Shown here piece after piece: positions 20,795-33,297 of a DNA stretch of 64,000 nt (position 1 is the first letter of the stretch; every line of letters begins with the position of its first letter). Source of the stretch: Bolinopsis microptera. Lineage: Eukaryota > Ctenophora > Tentaculata > Lobata > Bolinopsidae. Below the pieces are notes generated by a model that worked only from the letters and a program-made list of their open reading frames with translations, did no database searches and had not been told where the DNA came from. The stretch covers positions 11,832,635-11,896,634 of the forward strand of contig NC_087079.1 in assembly GCF_026151205.1 (NCBI RefSeq). The letters are read 5' to 3'. Position numbers and translations under genes: made by a program.

Positions 20795-22122
20795 GCTATA
20801 ATCCAAGGACAAAAGAAAATCGCGATTATTTAGGCCAAAAATCGCCGCACTGCGACATGCCAAACTAGGCGAAATCGCGGAGAAAATATCGAAAATCGCG
20901 GCTCGTTAATCTAGTGAGATTAGCTATAAATACTGAGCAGTGCTTGCTTTTAGATCAGCCCTTCCAGACGATCTCGAAAGTTCCTCCCAGCTCGCCAGAC
21001 CTCGCCAGAACGGAACTCGATGTTCCACTTCATGAGCTGTATTGAGTTCGCTAACGTTTTTATAAAGTTATAATATAGATTGACTAATATAATAACCCTT
21101 GCCTTCGGCCGAGACCACACAGATATTCTGGAATTATTAGTATAGATTGTCTTAACAAGATTAAGACAATTGTCTTAAGACAATCTCATGATTTAATGTC
21201 ACAAATTAACTCCTATAAACTAACCTTATGCCTAACACATTACATATCCTATTTCCTCATCTTTACCCTTGTTCATCTTCTCGCACAATTCCTTAAGTAG
21301 GGTACGTCATCGTCATGTGAATGTTTGCAGTTTTCCATACATTGATTGGGGTGTCTACTGTCGACTATTACTAATGGTCAAGTTTTACATATTGTGTAGT
21401 GGTTAAGTTTTATATGTCTAGTGGTCAACTTTATGTCTAGTGGTCACGTTTTAGGGACGTTTTTGGCTAACAATGTTACGTCAGCAGACGAGTGGGTTAA
21501 GAAATGCTTGTGAAAGTGGATTCTTGGAAACCAGTTGTTTTCCACAGTTTATGCTACCCTGATCATTGTGAGCCTAACATATTTTATTCGGTTTAATTTA
21601 CTGAAGTTCGTATCTATTAGTAGTACCTACCTCTCGATATACAATTTTGGACTCGAGGCTTACCCCTTGTAATGCGATCTCGGACTGCAGGCGGGAGCTC
21701 TGTTATCCATTATCAGAGGTAAGTATCGAGAATTACTCGGACCGAAAATTTTCTAAGTCGAAATTTTTTCGAAGATTTTCTGGAAACTACATTTGTTCAT
21801 GTTTCATGCTACCCTGATCATTATGAGCTTCTGAAGTCCGTACATACATTCGGAAGGCTGTGGATGTGATTGGTTCCATATACTTATAAAGAACGTGATA
21901 TTTGGCCTGAAGATTTAAAGGAGAATGCGCAAATTTGGTCCTCAGATTTAAAGGAAAATGCGCAATTTGTCGCGAGAACTGAAATAATAGCGATTTGTCG
22001 CGAGGATCTGAGAAAATCGCGATTTGTCGCGGCAAACGTCAAAAATCGCAATTTGTCGCGGAGAATGGGAAAATTCGCGATTCCGCACGTGCCGCGATTT
22101 CCTTTTGTCCTTGCTATAATCC
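20795..22122. mobile_element. 1.3-kb inverted-repeat DNA element with 10-bp target duplication
   Basis: The element 20805-22112 begins with aaggacaaaag plus aaatcgcg and ends with the complement (cgcgatttccttttgtcctt). It is flanked by the identical 10-mer gctataatcc at 20795-20804 and 22113-22122. It sits inside a 45-bp minisatellite, copies of which lie on both sides, so it inserted into the array. Both subterminal regions are crowded with cgcgatttgtcgcg-like words. An internal sequence containing ctaccctgatcatt occurs twice (about 21553 and 21810). No transposase is seen, so it is non-autonomous. TSD length suggests a Mutator-type element, but the superfamily is not established. Confidence 0.82.
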
Positions 22123-22935
22123 TGTACACCGGACCAGTATTTTACATAATACACTCCTATAATCCTGTACATCGGACCAGTATTTTACATAATACACTCC
22201 TATAATCCTGTACATCGGACCAGTATTTTACATAATACACTCCTATAATCCTGTACATCGGACCAGTATTTTACATAAATATAATACTACTCCTATAATC
22301 CTGTACATCGGACCAGTATTTTACATAAATATAATACTACTCCTATAATCCTGTACACCGGACCAGTATTTTACATAATACACTCCTATAATCCTGTACA
22401 CCGGACCAGTATTTTACATAATACACTCCTATAATCCTATACACCGGACCAGTATTTTACATAATACACTCCTATAATCCTGTACACCGGACCAGTATTT
22501 TACATAATACACTCCTATAATCATGTACATCGGACCAGTATTTTACATAATACACTCCTTTAATCATGTACATCGGACCAGTATTTTACATAATACACTC
22601 CTATAATCATGTACATCGGACCAGTATTTTACATAATACACTCCTATAATCATGTACATCGGACCAGTATTTTACATAATACACTCCTATAATCCTGTAC
22701 ACCGGACCAGTATTTTACATAATACACTCCTATAATCCTGTACATCGGACCAGTATTTTACATAATACACTCCTATAATCCTGTACATCGGACCAGTATT
22801 TTACATAATACACTCCTATAATCCTGTACATCGGACCAGTATTTTACATAAATATAATACTACTCCTATAATCCTGTACATCGGACCAGTATTTTACATA
22901 AATATAATACTACTCCTATAATCCTGTGTACTGAT
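22113..22935. repeat. Minisatellite, about 45-bp unit
   Basis: About 18 copies of a unit containing cctgtacaccggaccagt, attttacataatac and tcctataat. Two further copies at about 20715-20805 lie on the other side of the inserted element. Length variants carry an extra aaatataat. Confidence 0.92.
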
Positions 22936-23164
22936 TCCTTAGTTGTAGAGTGAGGTGTGGTCACTGGGTTTCCCTGTAATTCATTTAACCTTTCCCTACC
23001 TACCTACCTTTCAAGGTAATCAAATTGCTTGTCCCATGTATTTTAAAATCTCACCACAGTAATTTGCTTACTTGACGTCTTTCAAGCTAGTGATCCCTTA
23101 TTCAGATCAGGACACTATTTTCACGCTCCGCTACCCTTGCTATTGTACTCCAGTACGGAAATTT

Positions 23165-23365
23165 GGCAATCTAGCTAGGCACACTTGGGGCACCAAATTG
23201 AAATTCCTGGGGCACAGTTGGGGCAAAAAGTTACTTGGGGCACAGTTGGGGCATAGTCGATTGTGCCCCAAGTGTGCCCCAAGACGTGTGCCCCAAGAAG
23301 TGTGCCCCAAGACGTGTGCCCCAAGACGTGTGCCCCAAGTGTGCCCAGCTAGATTACCAACTGGC
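23165..23365. mobile_element. Near-perfect palindromic (foldback) element
   Basis: The left arm begins ggcaatctagctaggcacac and continues as ttggggcac repeats. The right arm is the complement, gtgccccaag repeats ending gtgtgcccagctagattacc. The arms of about 90 bp would form a long hairpin. No coding content is seen, and the structure fits a MITE-like foldback element. Confidence 0.7.
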
Positions 23366-24420
23366 CCTCCAGCTCTCCAGTACTACTGCTCCACTGACTT
23401 TAGTATTTGCATTTTCTATCACAGCCTCGGCGTCTATCCTTCTATACATTTTCTTTCGGCTTTTCTACGTCTTTGTTTTAAAATCCAAGCAATTTTAAAA
23501 TATTTGCGTTATCGTTGTCCCTGTATGTTTAACCATAAGCCGTTATATTTTGAGAGCCTCAACTGACGCTGCTAGAGTTATCTAATATAAATCCGCTCCT
23601 TTATCAATTTTAAACGCGGCAAACTTCAAAGACAAGTATTAAACTCCTTTGACCAATCCTGCCATCTGTTGGGTGTGGAGGTCACGAATAACCTATTACA
23701 TCCGCACTGCGATGACTAATAGCCATCTGTTGGGTGTGAAGGTCACGAATAACCTCCTACAAGCTACATCCGCCCTTTACCCGCACTTTGCATAACAAAT
23801 ATTTTGAATATTTCCCAGCAGTGCTGAGTTTACTGCAATTTCATGGCTCGACAACATCTGAAAAAGCGTTACATTCTGCTTCACAAAAGTTCTATAGTCC
23901 ATTGTTAAAGTTTGTGGCCGATGTTTGAGTGTAGTAATTTGTTACTCTGACAATCCACCCTAGTTATATCGTCTTATTATTCCTCATTCCATCATTTTAC
24001 CCATTTCTCTGCTCATTCTGCATTCCTCCCTCCATTAGAGGCAAAAACGGCCCGTTTTGTTGACTACCGGGATATTGAAAACTGGTTGAGTGTGTTTTCC
24101 TCCGTCTACACCCTACTACTAGTGTGTTCTCCTCCGTACATTGAGTAAAGTGTGTGGAATATAAAGTAAGATGAGGACGTATCCTCCGTTTAGAGCAAGG
24201 TGGTGAGTGCTAACAATACCACCTCGCTACCTCGCTCTCAGCTCATTAGATCCCTCCTATCATCTTGTGTGTGTTCATAGGAGCTGTGCAGATTCGCTTT
24301 CAGTACTCTCCATTAGTAGTTTATGCTACTTCATTGCTACTTATTATAATGATTATTTTAATTGTTTATTATCATCGATCTTAATTTCAAGTTGAACAGT
24401 GATATCTACTAACAGCCATC
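23366..24420. other. No supportable gene
   Basis: A direct duplication containing agccatctgttgggtgtg and aggtcacgaataacct appears at about 23660-23695 and 23720-23755. Otherwise AT-rich sequence with no splice-flanked coding segment. Confidence 0.4.
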
Positions 24421-24424
24421 GCAA

Positions 24425-24998
24425 ACTCTTCTGTGTCTGTTTACGAACACTGTATTACTGCAGCTAGATTACTGTGTTTGTGTTTACGAACACTGTATTA
24501 CTGCAGCCAGGTTACTAATACTATTTGTGTTTACGAATACTTTATTACTGTAGCTAGATTACTATTTGTGTTTACGAATACTTTATTACTGTAGCTAGGT
24601 TACTATTTGTGTTTACGAATACTTTATTACTGTAGCTAGATTACTATTTGTGTTTACGAATACTTTATTACTGTAGCTAGATTACTATTTGTGTTTACGA
24701 ACACTGTATTACTGTAGCTAGGTTACTATTTGTGTTTACGAACACTGTATTACTGTAGCTAGGTTACTATTTGTGTTTACGAATACTTTATTACTGTAGC
24801 TAGATTACTATATTTTGTGTTTACGAATACTTTATTACTGTAGCTAGATTACTATTTGTGTTTACGAATACTTTATTACTGTAGCTAGATTACTATTTGT
24901 GTTTACGAATACTTTATTACTGTAGCTAGATTACTGTGTGTGTTTATGAACACTGTATTACTGTAGCTAGATTACTGTGTGTGTTTACAAACACTTTA
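24425..24998. repeat. Minisatellite, about 40-bp unit
   Basis: About 14 copies of a unit containing tgtgtttacgaatacttta and ttactgtagctagattac. Confidence 0.9.
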
Positions 24999-25299
24999 CT
25001 TCGTTACGCGTGACTCTGGACGATCAAACTTTTTACACGTCTGATTTGAGATATTGCTACATTTTATTTGACCACTATCTTCCATCGTCCACACAATTAC
25101 CACGTGGGTGGCGTCTCAATCACTACACAGTAGAGTAGTAGCATATACAGCAGTAATCATGAAATTAAAACACGAGAATAACGTATCTATATTACTGTTG
25201 TGGTGTGCACGCTCACTGTGCAGTGTGCGTCAGGTTGTATTATAGATGAGGGCTATCAGCTAAACACTGCTCCGTTTAATGGGATGATGGTATTACTTT

Positions 25300-26185
25300 T
25301 CAATATCATAAGTCTCATCACACGGCTCCTTCATAAGTCTCATCACACGGCTCCTTCATAAGTCTCATCACACGGCCCCTTTTTAAGTGGTTTTTAAGGT
25401 TTTCATTCAACTATCATTGGTAACCCGCTGTAGATTAGGTTTTACCAGTGATTGAAGTGATATATACATACGTTTAGGACGGCGTGCTTTATTTCGTTTG
25501 ATATATTATAAAATTGGTGGTGCGCAGCAGTTTAATAATATTATACAGTAAGCTGTAGACCCCTTTATTGCCTCTCCCTGCTGTAGATCCCTTTATTACC
25601 TCTCACTGCTGTAGACCCCTTCATTAGATCCCTTTATTACCTCTCACTGCTGTAGACCCCTTTAATACCTCTCACTGCTGTAGATCCCTTTATTACCTCT
25701 CACTGCTGTAGACCCCTTCATTAGATCCCTTTATTACCTCTCCCTGCTGTAGACCCCTTTATTAGATCCCTTTAATACCTCTCACTGCTGTAGACCCCTT
25801 TATTACTTCTCACTGCTGTAGACCCCTTTATTACCTCTCACTGCTGTAGACCCCTTTATTAGATCCCTTTATTACCTCTCCCTGCTGTAGACCCCTTTAT
25901 TAGATCCCTTTATTACCTCTCCCTGCTGTAGATCCCTTTATTACCTCTCACTGCTGTAGATCCCTTTATTACCTCTCACTGCTGTAGATCCCTTTATTAG
26001 ATCCCTTTATTACCTCTCCCTGCAGTAGATCCCTTTATTAGATCCCTTTATTACTTCTCACTGCTGTAGACCCCTTTATTAGATCCCTTTATTAGATCCC
26101 TTTATTACTTCTCACTGCTGTAGATCCCTTTATTACCTCTCACTGCTGTAGATCCCTTTATTGCCTCTCACTGCTGTAGTCCGTT
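25300..26185. repeat. Two minisatellites (25-bp and about 28-bp units)
   Basis: Three copies of a 25-bp unit containing ataagtctcatcacacggc (25306-25378) are followed after a short gap by some 25 copies of a composite unit, ctgctgtagacccctttatt plus acctctca or agatccctttatt (25550-26178). Confidence 0.88.
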
Positions 26186-26429
26186 ATTACTTATTCTTTT
26201 ATTTCTGCTGAATTGGTCACCTCGCATGAATTTCAATTTCTAAATTAAAACAAAGCCCTCTCATTTACCATTGCTTGACGCTTGTATGTACTCGACATTG
26301 TTCAGCAATCCAATATGTCATGAGTTGCCATGGCAACGCCTGGTTCTGCACGTGCGACGAAGTCAGTGATTATTATGACAGTTAACAGGGGATCTATAAT
26401 TGGCCCTATTGTTGTCTCGTACCTTTGTC

Positions 26430-26525
26430 GTCAGCCAATCAGCTTGCAAGCACGTGTCACGTGACTGCCAACTGACCAATAGTAACGCAGATAGTGGTCA
26501 GTTCAGCGTTAATTTTATAATGGCT
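26430..26525 (+). promoter_or_regulatory. Candidate promoter of the downstream proline-rich gene
   Basis: Two CCAAT boxes (about 26435 and 26476), two E-box-like sites (cacgtgtcacgtg, 26451-26463) and a weak TATA-like ttttataatgg (about 26513) lie 230-320 bp before the proposed start codon. Motif-based inference only. Confidence 0.4.
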
Positions 26526-26750
26526 TGATCCAGGTGGCTCTATCTCGGCTGATTGTTGGGTGCCCTGCGTGCACCCATCCCACCCTGCGTGCACTTAATT
26601 GTTACCTTTTTTATAAACTATTTTATCGTAGCTAGAACTTTTGAAACAAGTCTGAAGTTTGGTAGCTAGAACTGAAGGTTTGCTTGTCGTTTCTTTCCTC
26701 ATTGGAACGTAATATATAATCAGTGATTTGACAAACCACACAGCGTCGTC

Positions 26751-29424
26751 ATGGTTTCTCTCATGTGTTTGTCAGTGAAAGTGAAAGTGAAATTTAATAA
26801 GCTGCACTTTCGGAACCGGAAGCTGAAACATATTAAATATCGGAGAGGCAAACCCGACAAGTTTTCTCAGGTAGGAATTAAGTAAATAACGTGGAATTGT
26901 TATGTTCATTGAAAATATTATTTTGATAATTTACCAATTTTTTGTTAAACTAAGTGGTGTATATTTTCTTTTTTCCTTGAATATAAATAGAATTATATTT
27001 CCAATTATTCTGTTCTTAGTTTGAGCCACTAATTAAATTAATATTGAATATACAGCTAAACCCCTCTGATTGGAAGTGTAAGCTAGAACCCCTGGTAGGT
27101 ACTAATTAATTAGTTTGCTAATTAATTGCGCGTGTAACTGACAAGTTCCCCCTCAGAGTGACCCCGGAACTAGTTCTGGTACGAGGAGCACTAGTTCTAT
27201 AGACACGGACTGTCAGGCTAACATCAACTACGGCAGACAGATCGCGCTCGCTAAGGGACCACCTCCCAGCCTAGGTGCGTTCTGCATATCAGTACCTGCA
27301 TTTTAGCAATATCATGGTGCTGAAGATACTGAACAGTAAGATCGTTATTGTCATGATATTGAGTATTCAGTGGTAACAGCGTTCCCTCCCAGGTTCAGTT
27401 GGATCTAACGGACTATTGGAGGGTGACAGCAGTGCTGTGTCCACAGAGCACCCTCCTTCAATCCCGCCCCATGTCCCCACCTCAGCTCCTCCTTCTACTT
27501 CCACATCTGCTTCTCTTCCTCCTCCTTATGCTAACGTTTTCTTATCTGATGAGGGACAGGTCAACTTATTTCCTTTTTTATTCATTTTTACATTTTTCTT
27601 TTTTATTGATTTTTACATTTTCCCTTGTATGCTTTTTACATTTTCCTTTGTTATTGCTTTTTACATTTTCCTTAGTTATTAATTTTTCTCACTAATGTTG
27701 AATAAGCCAAGTTCTAACTGCCAGCCAGAATTGTACTTTTATTCTTATCAGTAATTTTGTGCCAAAACATCTTCTGAGAAAAATAAATCTTAATTGACAA
27801 TTGAAGAAGAATAAAAGAAGAAATAATGTTTTGTTGCAGGTTTCTTTCCTGGAGGATGAGAAGACTGAAGATGAGCTGAACTCGGTTGATGAGGATCATG
27901 ATCTGCCTCCCTATCCTGAAATAATGTTCACTTCTGATCAGGGTGTGACGTAAGTACCCTCACATATTTTCCCTTGTCAATGGTGACGTTTACATGTTAT
28001 TGTCTGTGCGCATCCAGACTCACAAATATGAGGTCCATCAATAGCAGACTATTTAGTAGCCACCTCTCCAGGGGTGTAGTAAGATGGGGGACACCCCTGT
28101 ACCTCTCCCTCCACGCTATCCATCATTACTCTCTAAATAATTCATTTCATACAAATGATGAATAAGATTTATATTGTCAGTACCCCAATTACAGTAGAAG
28201 AATAGTAAGAAACGTTGGGGTTGTCTAGTAATCATACCCCCTCTGAGCTATTACTAACATATGGTATACTTCTTCAGGTCAGTTGATCTGAATAGAGATC
28301 TAGAGGAGATGAACACACTAGTAGGTGAGATATCTAGTTTAGTGTGGCAGAACGAGCCACTCCCTCCCCCTCCCTCGGACTACCTCACTCCCACTACCAT
28401 CCCTGACTTTGAGAAAACACCCACTAATGAAGTAGCATCCCCTAATCTTTTCCTAGATAATACCGAGACTGATGGCAACAGTTTTGACTACCCTATTAAC
28501 ACCGTGAGTGAAGAGTGTTACGAGAATTGTCAGTTACCTGAGCTGCCTCCCCGACAGCCGGCCCTGCCGCCCAGAGGTGACAACTCCCAGGATAGCTCCA
28601 CTTCATCACGTGAAATTATCGTAGAGCAAGAGATAGTTCCTGATTCCAGGCCACAGTTACCACATCGAATTCCGTCGACGAACAGGGATAAGTTGGGTCC
28701 GTCTGTGCCTCCTCGCGATAAAGCGATACAATCACGTGATTCTACTCTCCCATCACGTGATTCTACTCTCCCATCACGTGATTCTACTCTCCCATCACGC
28801 GATTCTACTCTTTCATCGCGTGATTCTACTCTACTATCGCGTGATGCCACTCTTCCATCGCGTGAGGTTGTTCTTCAGTCGCGCGAGGTTGTTCTTCAAT
28901 CACGCGACCTCTCGCTGCCTCCAAGAACCATTCCTCTGCCGCGTCGAGATTCTTTAACCCAGCCCCGAACGAGCAGCTCTACTACGGCTATCTGCCGCGG
29001 AGTTGGACACAGTCAAACCTTACCACCTCATATCCAGCCCCGAGCTCTGGGAGTACTACCCCCACAGAGAATCCCGGGTCCTGTGCCCCGCCACTCCATC
29101 TCAGAAAACGGAACCGGCCCTCCCAACCTCCCTCCCAGAATCAAAGTAGACTCCTCTCCAAACATGCGGAACGAGCCGTCCAGCCCCCACATGCCGACTA
29201 GAGTTCCCCTACCTCCATCCCGATCCAACACCATTCCCGTGTACTCAGCGGTCGAGCCGCAGAGAGGCTCCTTCCCGCGAGTTATTCACCAGCGTGAGTT
29301 CTCGCCCTACGTGGTGCCCAGTGCGCCGCGCATCGACAGGTGGGAGGAGTATACTAACAGTTGTGTGGACAAGAAGTCACAGACTTTAAAGAAAAAGGTC
29401 AAAGTTAAAATCCCCCAAAGGTGA
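26751..29424 (+). CDS. Proline-rich, probably disordered protein of unknown family (6 exons)
   Basis: Exons 26751-26870, 27056-27094, 27157-27274, 27393-27559, 27840-27949 and 28278-29424 join in phase with AG/GT borders to 566 codons plus stop. The N-terminus (MVSLMCLSVKVKVKFNKLHF) is basic and without a clear domain. The middle is Ser/Pro-rich and acidic. The long last exon has many SH3-ligand-like motifs (LPPRG, VPPRD, LPPRT, LPPRI) and a tandem heptapeptide, RDSTLPS, about residues 335-395, encoded by a 21-bp minisatellite. It ends in a basic KKKVKVKIPQR. The composition suggests a cytoplasmic adaptor, but no family is recognised. The ATG was chosen because it gives a clean first exon after a promoter-like region. 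It could instead be a 3' part of the upstream gene, but phases do not link directly. Confidence 0.75.
28729..28915 (+). repeat. Coding minisatellite, 21-bp unit (heptapeptide RDSTLPS)
   Basis: Six copies of cgtgattctactctcccatca followed by diverged units (EVVLQSR, DLSLPPR), all in frame within the last exon of the proline-rich gene. Confidence 0.88.
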
Positions 29425-30764
29425 TCCTAGGTTAGCAAGCTTATTTGGTACTGATTGTGATTGCTACCACTGAGCAAGTTTCGGAGATCCACTCCTCTCG
29501 TTGTGTGCTAACTAATGACCTGTAACCATGGTAACTGTATAATGTGATGCCAAATTTTATATAGTTTTAGGCACGATGGTGTAAAAATACACTGACTTGA
29601 CTAATTTTAGTGTATTTGTTTTTGTCGGTTTAACGATGACTGATAAGATTGCGCCATTTTCACAGAGAAATCATCAGGGAACAATGAAAATGAGCCTCCA
29701 GTTATCACGTGAACAAACATCTGACATTCATATAGGACCAAATAGTGTTTAGGTTATTAGGTATTGCTCTCGATCTCAGTCAAACTCTGTAAAATTATTA
29801 CGAAGGATGGACCATCAATTAGTGTTTGTTTATTTGACCCGATGAATCTTCACGGGTTCCAGTTAGCTATAATATTCGTGATAATAATCGAAAACTTTTT
29901 GTTCCACGTTCGTGTCACAGTATTACATGCCTAAAGGTTCAAAAGTTTTATTCGTTGGATTGATTAGTAATAGTATTGTAAATGTAATTATTAATTTTCG
30001 ACATTTCTTGTTTAATAATGAATAATCTAACTGTTAACATTGCAGTTGGATATTAATTATTTAAATCTTTTATATTAATCATGACGGGCGTTTGACTTTG
30101 AAATTGTTAACAGAATCTGTATCAGTCAATTAACTAACCGTGCAATTAACTTTTAGATTTACAAATCAGATTCAGTTACCAATACCATGGTTGCAGTTAA
30201 CAAACATGACGTGTTCTGCATAAAGTCACAAAATACACAAGCAATGGGAAGTTAATGACGGGTAGAATATTTGTAAATTTGCGTCCATAAATACCATATT
30301 TATTCTATACAAGTTTTAATTCTTCACTTAATACTCCAGTAATTACTTGAAGTAAACCAGAAACCTACACCTTGACCTAACCATGGATCTTCGCATACTA
30401 AGTGGGGGCGCGCTACTCCTAGGGCTCTCGTAACTGGTTAGAGCAGCCAAAAACCTACACCATACACGTGGCTTTACAGATGTTACCCGGCGATGAATTG
30501 AAACTCTGATCGGCGCCGCGCGCTGGTCGGCAGGTTGTAAACTTGCAACACTGGACACTTTAACTGTTAACGGGTGATACTCGTAAAATATTTGTCCTGA
30601 ATATTACACCGTCGACGAGTCCAACTCGGCGCACGTCTTGGCAGATTGTAAACCTACAAGTACAATGAACACTTGGCTTAACTATTGACCATCTTTGATC
30701 TTGCTGGTCTAATTTGCACATTGCAGGCCGCTAGGCCATAGGCTAGCGACCTGTTAGATTTGTA
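29425..30764. other. Intergenic; 3' flank and repeat fragments
   Basis: Immediately after the stop the sequence is AT-rich and presumably holds the 3' UTR. From about 30340 it carries GC-rich fragments (gggggcgcgctactcctaggg, ggcgccgcgcgctgg) that resemble the insert in the adjacent inverted arm at 31080-31140, so it looks like nested repeat debris. No gene seen. Confidence 0.4.
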
Positions 30765-31290
30765 TAATGATAGCTAATCACTCGACTGTCGCGCGACGTT
30801 TATATTACCAACACCAAACACGTTCTCCAGGTGGCCCTGAATGACTATTCGAAACCCTAACCACCTAATCTGATCCCTACCCCAGTGCCCTGCCTTAGGG
30901 CTAACCCAATCCCTAACTAAAGCATATGCAATATGCTCAATGCTGAAACCCTAAATTATATCAACTTTCTTATAATATGGTCATATCACGTGATCGAGAC
31001 AGTTTTTCGCCATGATAATGATATCTCGCCAGGGGAGCATTTAAAGTTAAACCCTATCACTTCACCTAACCATGTGCTTTCGCGCCGCTGCGGGCGCGCT
31101 TGTTTCACAAGCCCGTGAGGCGGGCGCGCGCTACTGCATACTGCAAGGGCTCTGGATAGAGCAACCCTATCACGGCTATCACCTATGTCATGGGGGTTAA
31201 TCGGAATCATGATCAGCGTCCGAAAATACATCGATTTTTTTTTTTTTAATTTTTATGTTGGGGCACCCACTTTACCTCCCTATTGGGAGG

Positions 31291-33285
31291 GGCTAATATT
31301 AAATGGTAGTGGAGTCTGTGCAGCTCTCCCAGCCCACCTTATTTTACTGATTTGAAGGTCCCATTTTATTGACCCAGTACAGGCTAATATTAAATGGTAG
31401 TGGAGTCTGTGCAGCTCTCCCAGCCCACCTAATTTTACTGATTTGAAGGTCCCATTTTATTGACCCAGTACAGGCTAATATTAAATGGTAGTGGAGTCTG
31501 TGCAGCTCTCCCAGCCCACCTAATTTTACTGATTTGAAGGTCACATTTTATTGACCCAGTACAGGCTAATATTAAATGGTAGTGGAGTCTGTGCAGCTCT
31601 CCCAGCCCACCTAATTTTACTGATTTGAAGGTCCCATTTTATTGACCCAGTACAGGCTAATATTAAATGGTAGTGGAGTCTGTGCAGCTCTCCCAGCCCA
31701 CCTTATTTTACTGATTTGAAGGTCACATTTTATTGACCCAGTACAGGCTAATATTAAATGGTAGTGGAGTCTGTGCAGCTCTCCCAGCCCACCTAATTTT
31801 ACTGATTTGAAGGTCCCATTTTATTGACCCAGTACAGGCTAATATTAAATGGTAGTGGAGTCTGTGCAGCTCTCCCAGCCCACCTTATTTTACTGATTTG
31901 AAGGTCACATTTTATTGACCCAGTACAGGCTAATATTAAATGGTAGTGGAGTCTGTGCAGCTCTCCCAGCCCACCTAATTTTACTGATTTGAAGGTCCCA
32001 TTTTATTGACCCAGTACAGGCTAATATTAAATGGTAGTGGAGTCTGTGCAGCTCTCCCAGCCCACCTAATTTTACTGATTTGAAGGTCCCATTTTATTGA
32101 CCCAGTACAGGCTAATATTAAATGGTAGTGGAGTCTGTGCAGCTCTCCCAGCCCACCTAATTTTACTGATTTGAAGGTCCCATTTTATTGACCCAGTGCA
32201 GGCTAATATTAAATGGTAGTGGAGTCTGTGCAGCTCTCCCAGCCCACCTAATTTTACTGATTTGAAGGTCCCATTTTATTGACCCAGTACAGGCTAATAT
32301 TAAATGGTAGTGGAGTCTGTGCAGCTCTCCCAGCCCACCTTATTTTACTGATTTGAAGGTCACATTTTATTGACCCAGTACAGGCTAATATTAAATGGTA
32401 GTGGAGTCTGTGCAGCTCTCCCAGCCCACCTAATTTTACTGATTTGAAGGTCCCATTTTATTGACCCAGTACAGGCTAATATTAAATGGTAGTGGAGTCT
32501 GTGCAGCTCTCCCAGCCCACCTAATTTTACTGATTTGAAGGTCCCATTTTATTGACCCAGTACAGGCTAATATTAAATGGTAGTGGAGTCTGTGCAGCTC
32601 TCCCAGCCCACCTAATTTTACTGATTTGAAGGTCCCATTTTATTGACCCAGTACAGGCTAATATTAAATGGTAGTGGAGTCTGTGCAGCTCTCCCAGCCC
32701 ACCTAATTTTACTGATTTGAAGGTCCCATTTTATTGACCCAGTACAGGCTAATATTAAATGGTAGTGGAGTCTGTGCAGCTCTCCCAGCCCACCTAATTT
32801 TACTGATTTGAAGGTCCCATTTTATTGACCCAGTACAGGCTAATATTAAATGGTAGTGGAGTCTGTGCAGCTCTCCCAGCCCACCTAATTTTACTGATTT
32901 GAAGGTCCCATTTTATTGACCCAGTACAGGCTAATATTAAATGGTAGTGGAGTCTGTGCAGCTCTCCAAGCCCACCTAATTTTACTGATTTGAAGGTCCC
33001 ATTTTATTGACCCAGTACAGGCTAATATTAAATGGTAGTGGAGTCTGTGCAGCTCTCCCAGCCCACCTAATTTTACTGATTTGAAGGTCACATTTTATTG
33101 ACCCAGTACAGGCTAATATTAAATGGTAGTGGAGTCTGTGCAGCTCTCCCAGCCCACCTAATTTTACTGATTTGAAGGTCACATTTTATTGACCCAGTAC
33201 AGGCTAATATTAAATGGTAGTGGAGTCTGTGCAGCTCTCCCAGCCCACCTAATTTTACTGATTTGAAGGTCCCATTTTATTGATA
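31291..33285. repeat. Minisatellite, 91-bp unit, about 22 copies
   Basis: Highly homogeneous units containing ggctaatattaaatggtag, tgtgcagctctcccagccca and attttattgacccagtaca. The array ends 12 bp before the acceptor of the SWIM-finger exon, and each unit carries tttactgat plus a T-rich tract ending in cccag, an acceptor-like arrangement. Few variants (a/c in ggtcacat versus ggtcccat) imply recent expansion. Confidence 0.95.
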
Positions 33286-33297
33286 TTCCCACATCAG

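Noticed and set aside
22113-22935. CRISPR-like array
   Set aside because: Direct tandem repeats without spacers in an intron-rich animal genome; an ordinary minisatellite. The same holds for 24425-24998 and 31291-33285.
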